From assembly GCA_947629965.1 (NCBI GenBank), contig CANRFS010000027.1, positions 1 to 13,243 of the forward strand: a DNA stretch of 13,243 nucleotides, written 5' to 3'. Positions 11,936 through 13,243 of this stretch are shown piece after piece. The notes under the pieces were generated by a model. That model was not told the origin of the DNA. It saw nothing but the letters and a program-made list of their open reading frames with translations, and searched no databases. Position 1 is the first letter of the stretch; the number at the start of each line of letters is the position of its first letter. The translations under genes were made by a program, and so were the position numbers. Source of the DNA: an uncultured Clostridia bacterium. Its GTDB lineage: Bacteria > Bacillota > Clostridia > TANB77 > CAG-508.

Positions 11936-13243
11936 TTATAAATTATGTATAAATGTTCCAATGTTGAATACTAAACTCGCTAATATCCACGCAAGTGTTG
12001 TTTGAAATGCTATTGCTTTAAACATTTTTTTAGTACTTCCGAACTCCCTTCTCATTGCCCCTATTGCTCCAAAACATGGCGCGCTAAATAAATTAAATAC
12101 CATAAATGAATATGCACTTATAGGAGTAAAAAAGCTAAATGCTGATGATTTAAAAATCATAGAACTTTCTTGTATTCCTTCGCTTAAGCCAGCTATTATG
12201 CTCATTGATGATATTACTTGTTCTTTTGCGACTAATCCTTGTATTGCTGAAACTGCCGCTTCCCAACTAAATGTTCCAAGTATAGGATAAAATATCCATG
12301 AAATCATATTTCCTATACTTGCAAGTATACTGTTTTTTATTTCTACTCCATATTCTAATTTCCAAGAAAATGATAGTAAAAACCATATAATTATTGAACA
12401 AAGCAAGATCATCGTTCCAGCCCTTTTTATAAATTCTTTTACTTTGTCTGTTACATCTCTTATTACATATTTAGCACTTGGCAATTTATATTCTGGAAGT
12501 TCTGATATAAATGCTGTTCCACTATTTTTCATAAATAATTTTTTTATTACTATTGCAGATATTAATATTATTGCAATTGCAAAAAAGTAAAGTGAAGCAG
12601 ATACAAGCCCTGATCTATCTCCGAAAAAATATCCTGTAAACATTGCTATTATCGGTAATTTTGCACTACATGGAATAAAAGGTGTGAGCATTATAGATAA
12701 ATCTCTTTCTTTGCTATCCTTTATTATTCTTGTTGACATTATTCCTGGAACACTGCATCCGAAGTCCAACTATAAATGGAACTAACGTCTCTCCACTTAA
12801 TCCAAATTTTTTAAATAATTTGTCTAATAGAAATGTAACTCTTGACATATATCCAGTTGTTTCTAATATAGAAATGCAGAAAAATAAGATAATTAGTTGT
12901 GGTACAAATCCAAGTACTGCTCCCGTGCCAGCTATTATTCCATCAACTACTAAACTGGTAGACCAGTTTGACGCTCCAAGCCTTGTTAAAAAAGCCCTTA
13001 CTCCTTCCCCTATCTCTTCTATAGTATTAGAAACTGCATCTACTGTGTAGCTTCCAACTACACCAACTGATAAATAATAGACTAAAAACATTAATATAAT
13101 AAATATTGGAAATGCAAGAAATTTATTTAAAAATATTTTATCTAATTTATCCGATAAGCTATTATCTTTAGTTCTTATTGAAATAACCTTATTTTTTATT
13201 TTAGCTATATACTCATATCTGGCATTTGCTATTATTTCTTCTA
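11936..13243 (-). CDS. feoB: Ferrous iron transporter FeoB, N-terminal GTPase beyond the right edge, with a +1 frameshift at a CGG codon
   Basis: Membrane part of the Fe2+ importer. From the edge the frame reads the end of the cytoplasmic domain (ANARYEYIAKI), then LAFPIFIILMFLVYYLSVG as the first core helix, GEGVRAFL, FVPQLIILFFCISILE and TGYMSRV. It continues to GLSGETLVPFIVG, where the frame meets CGG (12761-12759) and stops at 12714. The remainder lies in the +1 frame: GCSVPGIMSTR, LTPFIPCSAKLPI, many helices, the WEAAVSAIQGLVAKE segment, and the end at 11936. Skipping the C (CTT-C-GGA-TGC) restores the conserved G-x-G-C-S-V-P gate motif. A TTG at 12769 is only the nominal start of the downstream frame, with no ribosome binding site. 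The G domain and any feoA are outside the window. The small Cys protein follows downstream. Confidence 0.9.
12758..12761 (-). other. Candidate +1 recoding site, CGGA in feoB
   Basis: Zero frame reads GGA CTT CGG ATG; the +1 frame reads GGA CTT (C) GGA TGC AGT. It is the only in-frame CGG in the visible part of feoB. The glycine formed is the second G of the conserved G-x-G-C motif. Confidence 0.72.

Noticed and set aside
9526..12761. Homopolymer sequencing error as the cause of the three frameshifts
   Set aside because: None of the three sites (GAACGGA, CTTCGGC, CTTCGGA) is a homopolymer. A modification-linked basecalling error at CGG is still possible and should be checked on reads, but many other CGGs in the window lie in intact sequence.

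Overview
The window is AT-rich, tightly packed, and uses Firmicutes-type signals: strong AGGAGG ribosome binding sites, TTGACA/TATAAT promoters and U-tract hairpins. The protein families also point to a low-GC clostridial-type firmicute; I cannot name a genus. Most genes concern metal ions. No gap between genes exceeds 300 bases. No rRNA, tRNA, CRISPR array or transposase gene was seen.

Layout. On the minus strand, 1-2396 holds an ABC exporter half-transporter (cut by the left edge) behind a TetR repressor gene. Their shared consensus promoter carries two palindromic operators. Next is a minus-strand ParD/ParE-like toxin-antitoxin pair (2494-2977) whose toxin has no standard start codon. On the plus strand, 3179-4030 encodes a stand-alone E2/chloramphenicol-acetyltransferase-fold protein in which the motif His is Glu. 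A minus-strand cadmium/zinc module follows: CadC-type repressor (6135-6485) and P1B-2 ATPase (4093-5967), with a textbook operator-promoter. A higher-GC orphan gene lies at 6725-7336 (minus). An MgtA-type ATPase (7543-10156, plus) ends at a 79-bp perfect palindrome and converges with an XRE regulator (minus), which is divergent from a small unknown gene. The right end (minus) holds a ferritin-like gene, a 40-residue FeoB-associated cysteine protein missed by length cut-offs, and feoB, which runs off the right edge.

Main observation. Three genes (mgtA, the ferritin-like gene, feoB) each look broken by one +1 frameshift, and all three breaks fall at an in-frame CGG codon. Skipping the C of CGG restores the frame each time and places a GGN glycine codon: GAA-C-GGA, CTT-C-GGC and CTT-C-GGA. 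In MgtA and FeoB this glycine belongs to a conserved family motif. A by-eye scan of the roughly 3,600 codons of the native genes found no other in-frame CGG, although the trinucleotide occurs about 21 more times out of frame on the coding strands. The only other in-frame CGG is in the compositionally foreign orphan gene. I infer that CGG is unassigned or very poorly decoded here and acts as a +1 recoding site, perhaps read as CGGN = Gly. A recurrent sequencing artefact or gene decay must still be excluded.

How the genes fit together: export of Cd/Zn (cadCA), Mg uptake (mgtA), ferrous iron uptake (feoB and its small partner) and iron binding (ferritin-like) form a metal-homeostasis neighbourhood. 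It is interspersed with a drug-efflux operon, a toxin-antitoxin pair and an acquired orphan gene.
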